Shown piece by piece: positions 8,754 to 17,488 of a DNA stretch of 64,000 bases. The position numbers and the translations under genes were made by a program. The notes below the pieces were generated by a model. It was given only the letters and a program-made list of their open reading frames with translations. It was not told where the DNA came from and made no database searches. The stretch's first letter is position 1. Each line of letters starts with the position of its first letter. Source of the stretch: Streptomyces uncialis (GTDB lineage Bacteria > Actinomycetota > Actinomycetes > Streptomycetales > Streptomycetaceae); the NCBI RefSeq assembly GCF_036250755.1, contig NZ_CP109583.1, positions 6,611,501 to 6,675,500 of the forward strand. Direction: 5' to 3'.

Positions 8754-8968
8754 CACCCCCAGGCGCCCGTGCCCCCCTGTCCGCAGACGTCACGACCCGC
8801 TGCCGGCAGCCGCGAGAGCAACACCCGGCCCTCGCCCCGGCCCTGACACCGGCCCCGACCCTGGCGCCCGACCTCGACCACTCACCCTGACCACTCACCT
8901 CGCCCGCCCACTCCACCGCCGGCCCCGCCGGGGCGTCCACGCTCGTGGGCGGCCCGGCGCCCGCCTGT

Positions 8969-10357
8969 CTACGCCAACCCCAGGGCGAATGCCGCGAAAC
9001 CCGCCGCCAGCAGCCCGGCCACCGCCCTTCTGGTCCGACCCGTCCCCGCCCACGGGGACTCGAAGCCGCGCGTCCATCTGCCGACCACGACCAAGAGCAA
9101 CGCGAACACGGGAATCCACGCCAACCGCGCTCCGATCCACCCCACGCTCTCCGGCGCCCCGACCAGGCCAGTCACCGCGCCGAACAGTGACGCCGGCACG
9201 GCCGCCACCAGCATCGCCGTCTGATGCCAGCAGAGGATCGTCATCGCCGACAGATTGATCACCACGACCGGAGCCCACAGCCCCGGCCTCCGCAACGCCC
9301 GGCCGATCCGGTCCCGCAGCAGCATCGCCGCCCCGCACTGCGCCGCGGCCAGTGCCAGCACCAGCAGCGACGGCGGATGGGAGTTCGTCCGCTCCGCTCC
9401 TGGCACCCCCACCATCGACGCCGGGTAGTGGAAGACCGCCAACAGCGCCACGAACAGCGCCACACCCCCGCCGAGCAGCACCCAGGCCCCGCGCCGCCCC
9501 AGCCGCGCCTGCGACCAGCACACCCCGAGCTGATAGGCGAACATCCAGCCCGGCAAGAGATTCAACAGGCTCAGCGAAGAAGGCATCGCCTCCGCGTAGG
9601 GGCCGTACCGCAGGAAATCCACCACCGCCACGGAACCGATCAGGGGAGCCGCCGCCCAGGCCCCCAGCCGCTCCGCCGCCCGTATGCACAGCGGTGTCAG
9701 GGCCGTGATCACGGCGTAGACGCCGACGAACCACAAGGGCTGGACCACCAGCGTGGAACCTGTCCGCAGCGTCGTCTCCGGTATCCCCGCGGCGGTCAGC
9801 ACCGGTATCAGCACCGCCCACACCGCCGTCACACCCAGCACCGGCCGTCCCAGCCGCGCCAACCGCTGCCGGAGCCAGTCCGCCGCCGACCCGCCCCGCT
9901 GCCGGGTCCGTCGGTAGGACAGCGCCGAGGCGTAGCCGCCGACCAGGAAGAAGACTCCGAGCATCTGGAGCACCCAACTGATGGGCGCGAGCGAACCGAA
10001 GGCGGACAAGGGGCTCGCGTTGCGCAGGGCCCCGTCCGCGCCGAGCGTGAAGCCGCCCAGCAGCCAGTGCCCGGTGGGGACGGCCAGCAGAGCCATGGCC
10101 CGCAATCCGTCGATCGCCCGGTCCCGGCTCGGCGGGGTCTTCGCGTCTATCGCGCCGGCGGCGGCTCCAGCCCGGCCGATCGCCCGGCTGAGCGTCGATG
10201 AGCCCGGGACCCTCGCCATGAGCGGCTTCGCCCCCTGCGAGATGGGCTGCTTCGCCCCTTGCGAGGAGTCAGCTCCCCGGCGATCAGCGATGAGCGGTTC
10301 CGTCCTGCTGATCGGCGGTGCCGACCTGGTCGTCCTGCTGTTCATGATGCTGTTCAT
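8969..10357 (-). CDS. Membrane acyltransferase (acyltransferase 3 family)
   Basis: 462-residue integral membrane protein with about ten hydrophobic segments. It carries the family hallmark near the first helix (RAIDGLRAMALL...GHW), where the conserved His is thought to be catalytic. Such enzymes O-acylate sugars, antibiotics or peptidoglycan. The N-terminal ~75 residues are polar and variable. It begins inside the stop codon of the preceding hydrolase (ATGA at 10354-10357), so the two are translationally coupled and may act together at the membrane. Its acceptor is unknown. Confidence 0.87.
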   Translation of the reverse strand: MNSIMNSRTTRSAPPISRTEPLIADRRGADSSQGAKQPISQGAKPLMARVPGSSTLSRAIGRAGAAAGAIDAKTPPSRDRAIDGLRAMALLAVPTGHWLLGGFTLGADGALRNASPLSAFGSLAPISWVLQMLGVFFLVGGYASALSYRRTRQRGGSAADWLRQRLARLGRPVLGVTAVWAVLIPVLTAAGIPETTLRTGSTLVVQPLWFVGVYAVITALTPLCIRAAERLGAWAAAPLIGSVAVVDFLRYGPYAEAMPSSLSLLNLLPGWMFAYQLGVCWSQARLGRRGAWVLLGGGVALFVALLAVFHYPASMVGVPGAERTNSHPPSLLVLALAAAQCGAAMLLRDRIGRALRRPGLWAPVVVINLSAMTILCWHQTAMLVAAVPASLFGAVTGLVGAPESVGWIGARLAWIPVFALLLVVVGRWTRGFESPWAGTGRTRRAVAGLLAAGFAAFALGLA

Positions 10358-11706
10358 GACGCGACCTCCTGCCGTGCCCGGGTGTGACCCTGGTCCGTGT
10401 CGGCCCGGAGGCCGCTGCCGGCGATCCCGGTGCCGGTGGCGATGTCCGCGAAGGCGGCCAGCGAAGCGGTGCCCGGTGCGAAATAGCCGGTGTGGCCGTG
10501 GGCGTCATGGGCCGGGACCGGGCGGGCGCCGAACGCGGGTCCTGCGGGGTCCTCGCCGTGTCCGAGACCGAGGAACCGGACGTTCGGAACCTTGCCGATC
10601 CAGTCGCTGTCGTCCTTGGCCGCCCATACCCGGGCGTCCGTGCCCAGATCGGAGACGCTGTCCGCGCGCATTCCCGGTGAGCCGAGCACCACCAGGTCGG
10701 AAGCCATGAGGGAGGGCGCCGCCAGGCCGCAGACGACCGAGCCGTAGCTGTGGCAGAACACGGTCGGCGCCGGCCGACCCACCGCGTGCAGTCCCGCGAC
10801 GAACCGGCTGAGCCGTGGCGCCCCGGCCTCCGCGAGCCCACCGGTGGCCGCGTCGGGACCGATGCCCACCGGTGTCGTGTAGCCCGCCCAGGCCACGACC
10901 GCCGTGCCGCCCCCTGCTGCCTGTCGCAGCGACTTGGCCATCCCGGACGGTGTGCCGTAGGTGTCGGTGGTCCGGTCGAAGGTGCTCACGTCGATGTCGG
11001 AGCCCGGAACGATCACCGAGACATGGCGCGCGGTCCCGAGGTCGCCGTGCACCTCGGCGATCTGCCCTCGCCCCCGGGGATCGAAGGCCAGTATCCGTCG
11101 GCCTGGTGCGAGCAGTTCGGAGTACCGGGTGATCCGTTCCCGGGCCCGCTGGCGGTCCCGGACCGGAAGTTCCCGGCTCGCCGCCTGCTTCTGCTGCTGT
11201 GCCCGGCTGTCCAGCAGAGCGCGCCTGTTCGCCTGGTACCGGAGGTCCAGCGGGGCGCCGTCGAGGTTGCCGACGACCCCGGGGTGTCGTTCGGCCAGCT
11301 TCTCGCGCTCCGAGTCGTCCAGCGTGCCGAAGAACCGGGCTGTCCCGGTGGGAGTCGTGGCGGCCGGGTCAGGCAGGTGGACCCCGAGGGAACGGTCCGC
11401 CCGCCATGCGGCGGTGCCGGGTGGTGGCCCGTTGAGCGGGACTTGGGCGTTCCCGACGGCCAGGCCGGTGGTCCCCGCGAAGGCCGCCGTGACCAGGGCC
11501 ATCGCGATCAAGGTCCGCCTGCCCCGCCCGGCCCGCCGGCCCTGAGCGGGGACCCGGGAACGGAGTCGGCCGCGTGCTCGGACCCTGGCCGTGGAGGCCG
11601 ATGGTTCGACAGGAGCGGTCGCCCCTCGGACCTTGTGATCCCGCACCCGCGCCATTGTCGTGGTGGCGCAGTAACTGCCCTGTCCTGCAAGCGAGTTGTG
11701 GTCCAT
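10354..11706 (-). CDS. Secreted or anchored alpha/beta hydrolase, DUF1023 type (copy 1)
   Basis: 450-residue alpha/beta hydrolase. An N-terminal hydrophobic helix at about residues 65-85 (LIAMALVTAAFAGTTGLAV) suggests export or anchoring. The nucleophile elbow is CHSYGS; Asp and His candidates are in KDDSDWIG and HGHTGYF. The ATG at 11706 follows GGGGAGGG, which fixes the start. It is coupled by 4 bp to the acyltransferase gene and preceded by a strong palindrome shared with the neighbouring two-component system. A paralogue lies at 15282. The substrate is unknown; a lipid or ester at the cell surface is plausible. Confidence 0.88.
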   Translation of the reverse strand: MDHNSLAGQGSYCATTTMARVRDHKVRGATAPVEPSASTARVRARGRLRSRVPAQGRRAGRGRRTLIAMALVTAAFAGTTGLAVGNAQVPLNGPPPGTAAWRADRSLGVHLPDPAATTPTGTARFFGTLDDSEREKLAERHPGVVGNLDGAPLDLRYQANRRALLDSRAQQQKQAASRELPVRDRQRARERITRYSELLAPGRRILAFDPRGRGQIAEVHGDLGTARHVSVIVPGSDIDVSTFDRTTDTYGTPSGMAKSLRQAAGGGTAVVAWAGYTTPVGIGPDAATGGLAEAGAPRLSRFVAGLHAVGRPAPTVFCHSYGSVVCGLAAPSLMASDLVVLGSPGMRADSVSDLGTDARVWAAKDDSDWIGKVPNVRFLGLGHGEDPAGPAFGARPVPAHDAHGHTGYFAPGTASLAAFADIATGTGIAGSGLRADTDQGHTRARQEVAS

Positions 11707-11801
11707 CGCTCGCCCTCCCCGTCGGTCCGTTCGTCTGACGAGGGGAAGGTACGGAGCTGAACGCACGCCGCACGTCACACTGCGGAGCCAAGTCGCGGGT
11801 A

Positions 11802-11834
11802 GTACCGGGGTATGGGGTCGTCATACCCCGGTAC
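11802..11834. promoter_or_regulatory. Large palindrome upstream of DUF1023 hydrolase operon
   Basis: GTACCGGGGTATG, 7-nt centre, CATACCCCGGTAC: perfect 13-bp arms. Each arm contains the smaller palindrome TACC-N2-GGTA. The same core occurs at 14300-14315 before the histidine kinase gene. It lies about 100 bp upstream of the hydrolase start, suitable for a dimeric activator such as the adjacent NarL-type regulator (inference). Confidence 0.6.
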
Positions 11835-12155
11835 CGGCTGGTCCCAGGGAGCCGAAGACCGGCCGCCTCCTGACGGCCCGAACCTTCGCGATCCGGCGCT
11901 GCGTGGCTCTTCCCTGGGCGCCTACGACAGGGCTGACGCGGGCGAACGGGCACCCAAGCAGCCCCGGCCGGGCCCCCGGCCGGGCACAGCGGCCGGGCAC
12001 AGCGGGAGGGAACGGGAGAGGACGGGAGGGGACGGGCGTACGACCGCGCCCCCCGACCGTGGGACGGTCGAGGGGCGCGTGCGCGAACTGCCGGGGGACC
12101 GCAGCCTCGGCGTCCAGGTTCCGTGCGGGACCCGGACCGTTAGCGGTGCGTGGCC
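11835..12155. other. Spacer between response regulator stop and hydrolase promoter
   Basis: About 320 bp without a gene. It contains short GGCCGGGC and GGGAGGG repeats and the terminator hairpin at 12045-12080. Confidence 0.5.
12045..12080 (-). terminator. Terminator of the two-component operon
   Basis: GC-rich hairpin with CGCGCCCC...CGACCGT and ACGGTCGAGGGGCGCG as arms around a GGG loop, about 80 nt after the response-regulator stop. No strong T tract, as is common in Streptomyces. Confidence 0.65.
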
Positions 12156-12833
12156 CTACCGCTCTCCGGGCGTGACGAGCCCCGACTCGTACGCGAAGAT
12201 CACCGCTTGGGCCCTGTCCCGGAGCCCCAGCTTGGCCAGGACCCGTCCGATGTGCGTCTTGACCGTCTGCTCCGCGAGGATGAGCCGGTCGGCGATCTCC
12301 TGATTGGACAGGCCCCGGGCGATCAGCCCCAGTACCTCGGTCTCCCGTGGAGTGAGTCCGTTCAGCGCGAGGGACCGTTCACGCCGCGAGCTGGTCTTGC
12401 GCTCCGCGAACTCCGCGATCAACCGGCGGGTCACCGAGGGCGCGAGGAGGGCGTCCCCGCCCGCGACGACCCGCACCGCCGAGATCAGGTCCGCGGGCGG
12501 CGCGTCCTTGAGGAGGAAGCCCGAGGCGCCGGCGCGCAGTGCCTCGAAGATGTAGTCGTCCGCGTCGAACGTGGTGAGCATGAGGACCTTGGGCCGGTGC
12601 ACCACTCCGGGCGGCGGGTCGAGCAGGACACGGGTGGCCGCCAGTCCGTCCATCTCCGGCATACGTACATCCATCAGCACGATGTCGGGGTGAGCGGTGC
12701 GACTGAGGACGACCCCCTCCTTGCCGTTCGGCGCCTCGCCCACGACGTCGATGTCGCTCTGCGCGGCGAGGAGCGCGGCGAACCCCGCCCGGACCATGGC
12801 CTGGTCGTCGACGATGATCACGCGGATGGTCAT
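12156..12833 (-). CDS. NarL/LuxR-family response regulator
   Basis: 225 residues. Receiver domain (MTIRVIIVDDQAMVRAG) with phospho-acceptor Asp in VLMDVRMPEMDG and the conserved Lys in LLKDAPP. The C-terminal LuxR helix-turn-helix is LTPRETEVLGLIARGLSNQEIA. The ATG at 12833 sits in a 4-bp overlap with the kinase stop, so kinase and regulator are made together. Likely target is the TACC-N2-GGTA palindrome before its own operon and before the DUF1023 hydrolase genes. Confidence 0.95.
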   Translation of the reverse strand: MTIRVIIVDDQAMVRAGFAALLAAQSDIDVVGEAPNGKEGVVLSRTAHPDIVLMDVRMPEMDGLAATRVLLDPPPGVVHRPKVLMLTTFDADDYIFEALRAGASGFLLKDAPPADLISAVRVVAGGDALLAPSVTRRLIAEFAERKTSSRRERSLALNGLTPRETEVLGLIARGLSNQEIADRLILAEQTVKTHIGRVLAKLGLRDRAQAVIFAYESGLVTPGER

Positions 12834-14236
12834 GGGCGAGGCTGCTCCTTGGTGCTGGTGGGACCGGCGGTCGGCGGTCGGTCGGGGGCGGGCGCGGTAC
12901 CGCCCGGTTCGACGACGGGCATCCTGGCCGCGACACGGAACCCTCCGTCGGGCAGCGGCCCGACATCGAGTGTGCCGCCGACCAGCCGGACACGTTCCGC
13001 CATGCCGATCAGCCCGTGCCCCGTCGATCCATGTTCCAAGGGAGCGGAGGAGGGTCGCTTGGAGGGCCGGTTGACGACCGCCACGGTGAGATGTTTCCGG
13101 TCGGTGGAGACGAGTACCTCGGTGAGGGCGCCCGGGGCGTGGCGCACCACATTGGCCAGGGCCTCCTGGACGATGCGGTACGCCGACAGGTCCACGGCGG
13201 GCGACAGCTGAGCCAGTTCCCTGACGAGGGCGATCTCGGGGGACGACAGTACGACCGGCACCCCCGCGCGCACGGTGGCGTCGGCCAGATGTCTCAGCCG
13301 GTCGAGACCCGGCTGGGGAGCCCGCTCGCCCGCGGTGTCCTCGCTGCGCAGCACCGACAGCAGACGGCGCATCTCGCCCAGGGACTCCCGCGCCCCGGTG
13401 GCTATGGACTCGAATTCCTTGACCACGCCGGGGGGAAGGTTCCCCAGCCGGTAGGGGGCGGAGTCGGCCTGCACGGTGATCACCGACATATGGTGCGCCA
13501 CGACATCGTGCAACTCGCGGGCGATACGCGCGCGTTCCTCCAGAAGGGCCCGGTGGGAACGCTCCGCTTCGTTGATGTCCTCCTGTTCGGCGAGCTTGTG
13601 CTGTGCTTCGCGGCGGTCCTTTATCAGCGTGCCGACCAGCAGCATCGCCCCGCTGAGGACGATCATCAGGACGCTGGTGTCCTGGCTGTCCGGGGCACTC
13701 AGCGCGGCGAGCAGCAGACTGGCGACCGTGGTCGTCAGCCAGACGGCGACCAGGGTGCGGCGTTTCTCCCGCAGGGCGAGCGCGAGGCTGAGCGCCGCGT
13801 ACCCGACGATGGCCGGGGGGAGCCAGGGAGCCGGCCGGTCGGCCGTCGCGTCGAGGGTGGTCACGGCGCAGAGGACGTTCGCGCTGCCGATGATCCACCA
13901 GGCGGGCAGCGGTCTGGTCACGGCGAGGAGCAACGGCGCCGTCTGCGCGACCGCGAGGGCACCGGCGAGCGCTCCGGCGACCTCGTAGTCGCGGATGAGG
14001 ACGCCGATGGTGGTGGGGAGCAGGCTCGACACGAGGGCCAGGGCGACCACGTAGGGGATCATCCGCATCCAGGACCTGGACGCCTGGGACAGCAGGGCCT
14101 CGGTGGATCCGGTCGGGGTGACGAGGGCGACGCCGACGTCGCGCAGTGCGTCCCGGGCCGTGGTCCGGGCGCGGTGTGCGAAGGTGCGCGGTGAGGTCCG
14201 CCCTGGCGGGCCTGGGGGTGGGGGTGCGGTGCTCAT
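12830..14236 (-). CDS. Sensor histidine kinase (HisKA_3 type)
   Basis: 468 residues from the ATG at 14236 (MSTAPPPPG); a start at 14278 would add 14 residues but overlaps an operator-like repeat and lacks a ribosome site. About five or six membrane helices span residues 50-205, with little extracellular sequence, so the signal is probably sensed within the membrane. The HisKA_3 dimerisation helix has the phospho-acceptor His in RIARELHDVVAHHMSVI. The HATPase domain follows (QEALANVVRHAPGA; STGHGLIGMAERV). It is coupled to the response regulator. Confidence 0.93.
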   Translation of the reverse strand: MSTAPPPPGPPGRTSPRTFAHRARTTARDALRDVGVALVTPTGSTEALLSQASRSWMRMIPYVVALALVSSLLPTTIGVLIRDYEVAGALAGALAVAQTAPLLLAVTRPLPAWWIIGSANVLCAVTTLDATADRPAPWLPPAIVGYAALSLALALREKRRTLVAVWLTTTVASLLLAALSAPDSQDTSVLMIVLSGAMLLVGTLIKDRREAQHKLAEQEDINEAERSHRALLEERARIARELHDVVAHHMSVITVQADSAPYRLGNLPPGVVKEFESIATGARESLGEMRRLLSVLRSEDTAGERAPQPGLDRLRHLADATVRAGVPVVLSSPEIALVRELAQLSPAVDLSAYRIVQEALANVVRHAPGALTEVLVSTDRKHLTVAVVNRPSKRPSSAPLEHGSTGHGLIGMAERVRLVGGTLDVGPLPDGGFRVAARMPVVEPGGTAPAPDRPPTAGPTSTKEQPRP

Positions 14237-14299
14237 AGCCTGATCAGGGTAGGCACCGGTGTGCCGTTCTGCCGTCATACCGAGGTGCTGGACCGCATC

Positions 14300-14315
14300 T
14301 CATACCGGGGTATGA
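14300..14315. promoter_or_regulatory. TACC-N2-GGTA palindrome before kinase gene
   Basis: TCATACC-GG-GGTATGA is a perfect 7-bp dyad in the 103-bp gap upstream of the kinase. A degenerate second copy (CATACCGAGGTG) lies at 14276-14287. The core matches both halves of the palindrome at 11802-11834. Autoregulatory site of the response regulator is the simplest reading (inference). Confidence 0.6.
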
Positions 14316-14339
14316 GGGAACCCTGGTCGCCCCTGGGGG

Positions 14340-15206
14340 TCACAGCTCGGCGAGCAGTTCCGCCTTCTTCGACAGGAACTCCTCGTCGGTCACCAGTCCC
14401 GCCTGGTGGAGTTCGCCGAGGTGCCGGATGCGGTCCGCGATGTCCGCGGGGTCGCGCCGGCCTGGCGGGGCGTGGAGGGCGGGGACGGCTCCGACCGGTC
14501 CGCACGACCGTACGGCGGCGAGTACCGAGGCGGCGAAGGGCAGGGACTCGTGCACGGGCCCGTAACCGAGGCCGAACACCACCGCCGCCGGGTCCTGGTC
14601 GGCCTGGGCGGGCTGCTGGGCGTTGTCACGGAGCAGCAGCCGCAGATGTCCTTCGAAGAGTTCGGGGGAGCGCCATTCGACTCCGTTGAGGTCGGCGACG
14701 GGGAACTTCTGGTCGCCGGCCTTCCATTTCGCGGAGGAGGCGCCGGTCCATGACCAGCGGTAGGAGACGGCTTTGCCGTCGAAGGCCGCCTTGCCGTCGT
14801 ACGCCTTGAAGTGCAGGGGGGCTTCCGGCGCGGTCACGAGGTAGCGGTCCGGGGGTTCGCCGGTGCCGCTTTCGCCGATGAGGGGCCGCAGTTCGTCGGC
14901 GTAGTACTCGGCGAGTGTCGCGCGTTCCGCCGGGAGGACCAGGCGGTAGGGGTCGGCGCCTTCCTTGAGCTGTCCCGCCGCCGCGTCCATGAGCGGGTCG
15001 GCGCCGGGTCTCGGTACGGCGTGCAGGACGACCGTTCCGCGTCTGCCGGGGGTCACTGTGACGGCGGCGACCGCCTCGTGGGGGACCCGGCGTTCCCCGA
15101 GTGCCTGGAACAGCTTGGGCGTGCGTATCCCCCGTTCGAAGCGGATGAGCACGGAATCGGACTCGAACTCCCAAGCGGCGTGAAATCCGGCCAGTACATC
15201 ACCCAT
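14340..15206 (-). CDS. DUF4429 protein with C-terminal SHOCT domain
   Basis: 288 residues starting at MGDVLAGFHAAWEF, the conserved beginning of the family; the open frame reaches 18 codons further. Two PH-like DUF4429 repeats occupy roughly residues 10-230, and a SHOCT helix pair closes the protein (IRHLGELHQAGLVTDEEF). SHOCT domains mediate oligomerisation or membrane association in other proteins. No enzymatic motif is visible. It lies upstream of the two-component operon in the same direction; no function is assigned. Confidence 0.85.
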   Translation of the reverse strand: MGDVLAGFHAAWEFESDSVLIRFERGIRTPKLFQALGERRVPHEAVAAVTVTPGRRGTVVLHAVPRPGADPLMDAAAGQLKEGADPYRLVLPAERATLAEYYADELRPLIGESGTGEPPDRYLVTAPEAPLHFKAYDGKAAFDGKAVSYRWSWTGASSAKWKAGDQKFPVADLNGVEWRSPELFEGHLRLLLRDNAQQPAQADQDPAAVVFGLGYGPVHESLPFAASVLAAVRSCGPVGAVPALHAPPGRRDPADIADRIRHLGELHQAGLVTDEEFLSKKAELLAEL

Positions 15207-15281
15207 GCTGGTCATCGTATGCGGCACGGGCGTCTCCGTCCCTCCCATAGGGGGCCGCACTTCTTACGTCTTCTACGCGCG

Positions 15282-16493
15282 TCAGGCCGCGGCGCCCGTG
15301 GACAGACCACTCCTGCAACTGTCGTCCCGGTCGGCACAACGCAACCCCTGGTAGGCCCCGACGCCGATCTCGGCGAAGTTGGTGAGGCTCTCGGTGCCGG
15401 GCTCGAAGTAGCCCGTGTGTCCGTCCGCTCCGCGCGCGGACAGCAGCCGGGCGCCGAACGCGGGGGAGACGGGGTCGGCGCCGTGGCCGAGGGAGCCGAG
15501 TTCGAGATGCGGTACGTCCTCGATCCAGTCGTCACCGTCCCGGGTGGCCCATACGCGCGCGTGGGTGCGCAGTTGGGACACCCTGTCGGCGCGCATTCCG
15601 GGGCTTCCGGCGACGGCGATGTCGCTGACACGGGACGGCAGCCCCGGGGCGGCGACCCCGCACAGGACGGAACCGTAGCTGTGGCAGTAGAGGGCGATCC
15701 CGCCGCGGCCCGGCAGGCCCCGCAGCATCGCGTTGAGGCGGACCGCGCCGCTCTCGGCCCGTATCGCCGTCGCGGCCTCGACGCCGAGCCCGTCGGGCGC
15801 CCGGTAGTCGGCCCAGGCGATCACCGAGGTGCGGGTCCGCGGGCTCGCCTCGCGTTCGGCGTCATGGAGGGCACGGGCCATACCGAGGGGCGTGGAGTAC
15901 GCGCGGTCGTCCCGCTGGAAGGTGATCAGGGTCGTGTCGACGCCGGGTACGACGACGGAGACCCGTTGGGCGCGTTCCAGGTCGCCGAGGACCTCTGCCA
16001 CCCGTCCGGGTCCGGTCGGGTCGAAGGCGAGGACCTGGCGGCCCGGCCGGCTGAGGGCGTCGTAGCGCTGCATACGGCGTTCGGCGTCCCGCTGGCCCGC
16101 CGCGGAGAGTCTGCTGTCCCGCGCGCGCTGCGACTCCTGCTCGCGGGCGATGCCGAGTGCCGTGCGGTTGGCGAGATAACGCAGGGAGACGGGAGCGCCG
16201 TTCATGTTGCCGACGGCCAGGGGATGGCGGTGGACGAGCAGGCGTTGCTGCTGGGCCGTGAGCGAGGCGAAGAACTGCGACAGCCGTGCCGGAGGGACCT
16301 GGGGGTCCGGGAGGGGGCGGCCGTCGAGGTGACCGCGCTCCCACGCGGAGAGCGCTGCCCTCAGGGCGGAACCGCGCTCGCCGCGGCCGTGCAGGGTCGT
16401 CCAGCCGGTGGTCGCCAGCATCACGAGGACGACGACCAGGGCGAGCACTGCCCGCCAGGCGCCGAGTTGAGGGGATGAGTCGAAGGAAGTCAC
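15282..16493 (-). CDS. Anchored alpha/beta hydrolase, DUF1023 type (copy 2)
   Basis: 403 residues from a GTG at 16493 (VTSFDSSPQLG); an earlier GTG/ATG pair at 16550/16547 would add a Cys-containing leader and cannot be excluded. One N-terminal membrane helix (WRAVLALVVVLVMLATTGW), then an alpha/beta hydrolase domain with nucleophile Ser in YCHSYGSVLCG, and HGADP and GHTGYFEPG near the C-terminus. The domain is clearly paralogous to the protein at 10354-11706 over its whole length. It lacks the palindrome seen before copy 1. Confidence 0.86.
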   Translation of the reverse strand: MTSFDSSPQLGAWRAVLALVVVLVMLATTGWTTLHGRGERGSALRAALSAWERGHLDGRPLPDPQVPPARLSQFFASLTAQQQRLLVHRHPLAVGNMNGAPVSLRYLANRTALGIAREQESQRARDSRLSAAGQRDAERRMQRYDALSRPGRQVLAFDPTGPGRVAEVLGDLERAQRVSVVVPGVDTTLITFQRDDRAYSTPLGMARALHDAEREASPRTRTSVIAWADYRAPDGLGVEAATAIRAESGAVRLNAMLRGLPGRGGIALYCHSYGSVLCGVAAPGLPSRVSDIAVAGSPGMRADRVSQLRTHARVWATRDGDDWIEDVPHLELGSLGHGADPVSPAFGARLLSARGADGHTGYFEPGTESLTNFAEIGVGAYQGLRCADRDDSCRSGLSTGAAA

Positions 16494-16717
16494 TGCGGCA
16501 CACCCTAGGAGAAGCCCGCACGACTGCGTGCGCTGGGTGACACGCATCACGATTTCACCGGTGCAAGTGTGTCAAAGGGGGCGCGAAAGCAGGGGGGTTG
16601 TCACGTTCCGTAGCCGCTGTGTGTGTCTCGCGCGCGGGAGTGCGCCGTCCGGCGTGCGGTCGGCGGTGCGCTCCGGTCGGGTCGGCGGCGCGTCCTGATC
16701 GGTGCCCGCGCGGGGCG

Positions 16718-17386
16718 TTATCGGGGCGATCGCGACGGGCCGGTGCGCCAGTCCCCGGCCAGGGCGGGGCCCAGATGGTCCAGATAGCGCGCGGTGAGGT
16801 CGCGGATGGACTCGATGCTGGTGTCCTCGCCCGCGCCCCACAGGCGGCCCGTGACCCGCATCACGCCGGTGAACACCGCCACCGCGACGCGTGGCCGGGG
16901 GTCCTCGTCGACGTCCAGGCCCTCGCGTTCCGCGACGAGCCGCGCCATCTGCTCCTCGACCTCCGAGGAGCGGCGGACATGGCTGGCGAGCAGGGAGGGG
17001 GTGGATTCGATCATCTGATAGGTGCGCATGTGCAGCGGCATGGGCACGGTCGTGTCGATGGTGTCGTCGACCGTGTCCCAGGTCTGGAGCACCGCGTTGC
17101 GCAGCGCCTCCAGCGGCCCCTCGGTCCGGGGGCGCTCGCGCAGCGCCGCCACGAAGTGGGACTCGATCATGTCCTGGACCGCGAAGACGACTTCTTCCTT
17201 GTTGCGGAAGTAGCGGAAGAACGTGCGCTGGGAGACGTCGACGGCCTCGGTGATCTCGTCGACGGTGGTTTCCTCGAACCCCTGGGTGGTGAACAGTTCG
17301 AGCGCCGCCCGCAGCAGTGCGTCCCGTGTGCGCGCCTTCTTCCGCTCACGCAGTCCCGGTCGGGGTGATGTCACGCCGCGCCCCAT
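16718..17386 (-). CDS. TetR-family repressor of the adjacent MFS pump
   Basis: 222 residues. The N-terminal helix-turn-helix is TTVDEITEAVDVSQRTFFRYF, followed by an all-helical ligand domain. It is divergent from the MFS gene, with only 102 bp between starts, a classical repressor/efflux arrangement. A dyad in the MFS promoter spacer (17460-17474) is the likely operator. The inducer is unknown. Confidence 0.93.
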   Translation of the reverse strand: MGRGVTSPRPGLRERKKARTRDALLRAALELFTTQGFEETTVDEITEAVDVSQRTFFRYFRNKEEVVFAVQDMIESHFVAALRERPRTEGPLEALRNAVLQTWDTVDDTIDTTVPMPLHMRTYQMIESTPSLLASHVRRSSEVEEQMARLVAEREGLDVDEDPRPRVAVAVFTGVMRVTGRLWGAGEDTSIESIRDLTARYLDHLGPALAGDWRTGPSRSPR

Positions 17387-17451
17387 TTCCTCTGTTTCCG
17401 CAGGTCACTCTATCTGTGAGTAAGGTGACAGCTACCGGCTAGTGATTTTGT

Positions 17452-17488
17452 TTGTCAACTGTCAGAGGCTGACATTACTGTCCGCCGT
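17452..17488 (+). promoter_or_regulatory. MFS promoter with operator in spacer
   Basis: -35 TTGTCA (17452-17457) and -10 TACTGT (17476-17481) with an 18-bp spacer. The spacer contains the perfect dyad TGTCAG-AGG-CTGACA at 17460-17474, positioned so that a bound TetR dimer would exclude RNA polymerase. Predicted start coincides with the ATG at 17489, giving a leaderless message. Confidence 0.75.
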
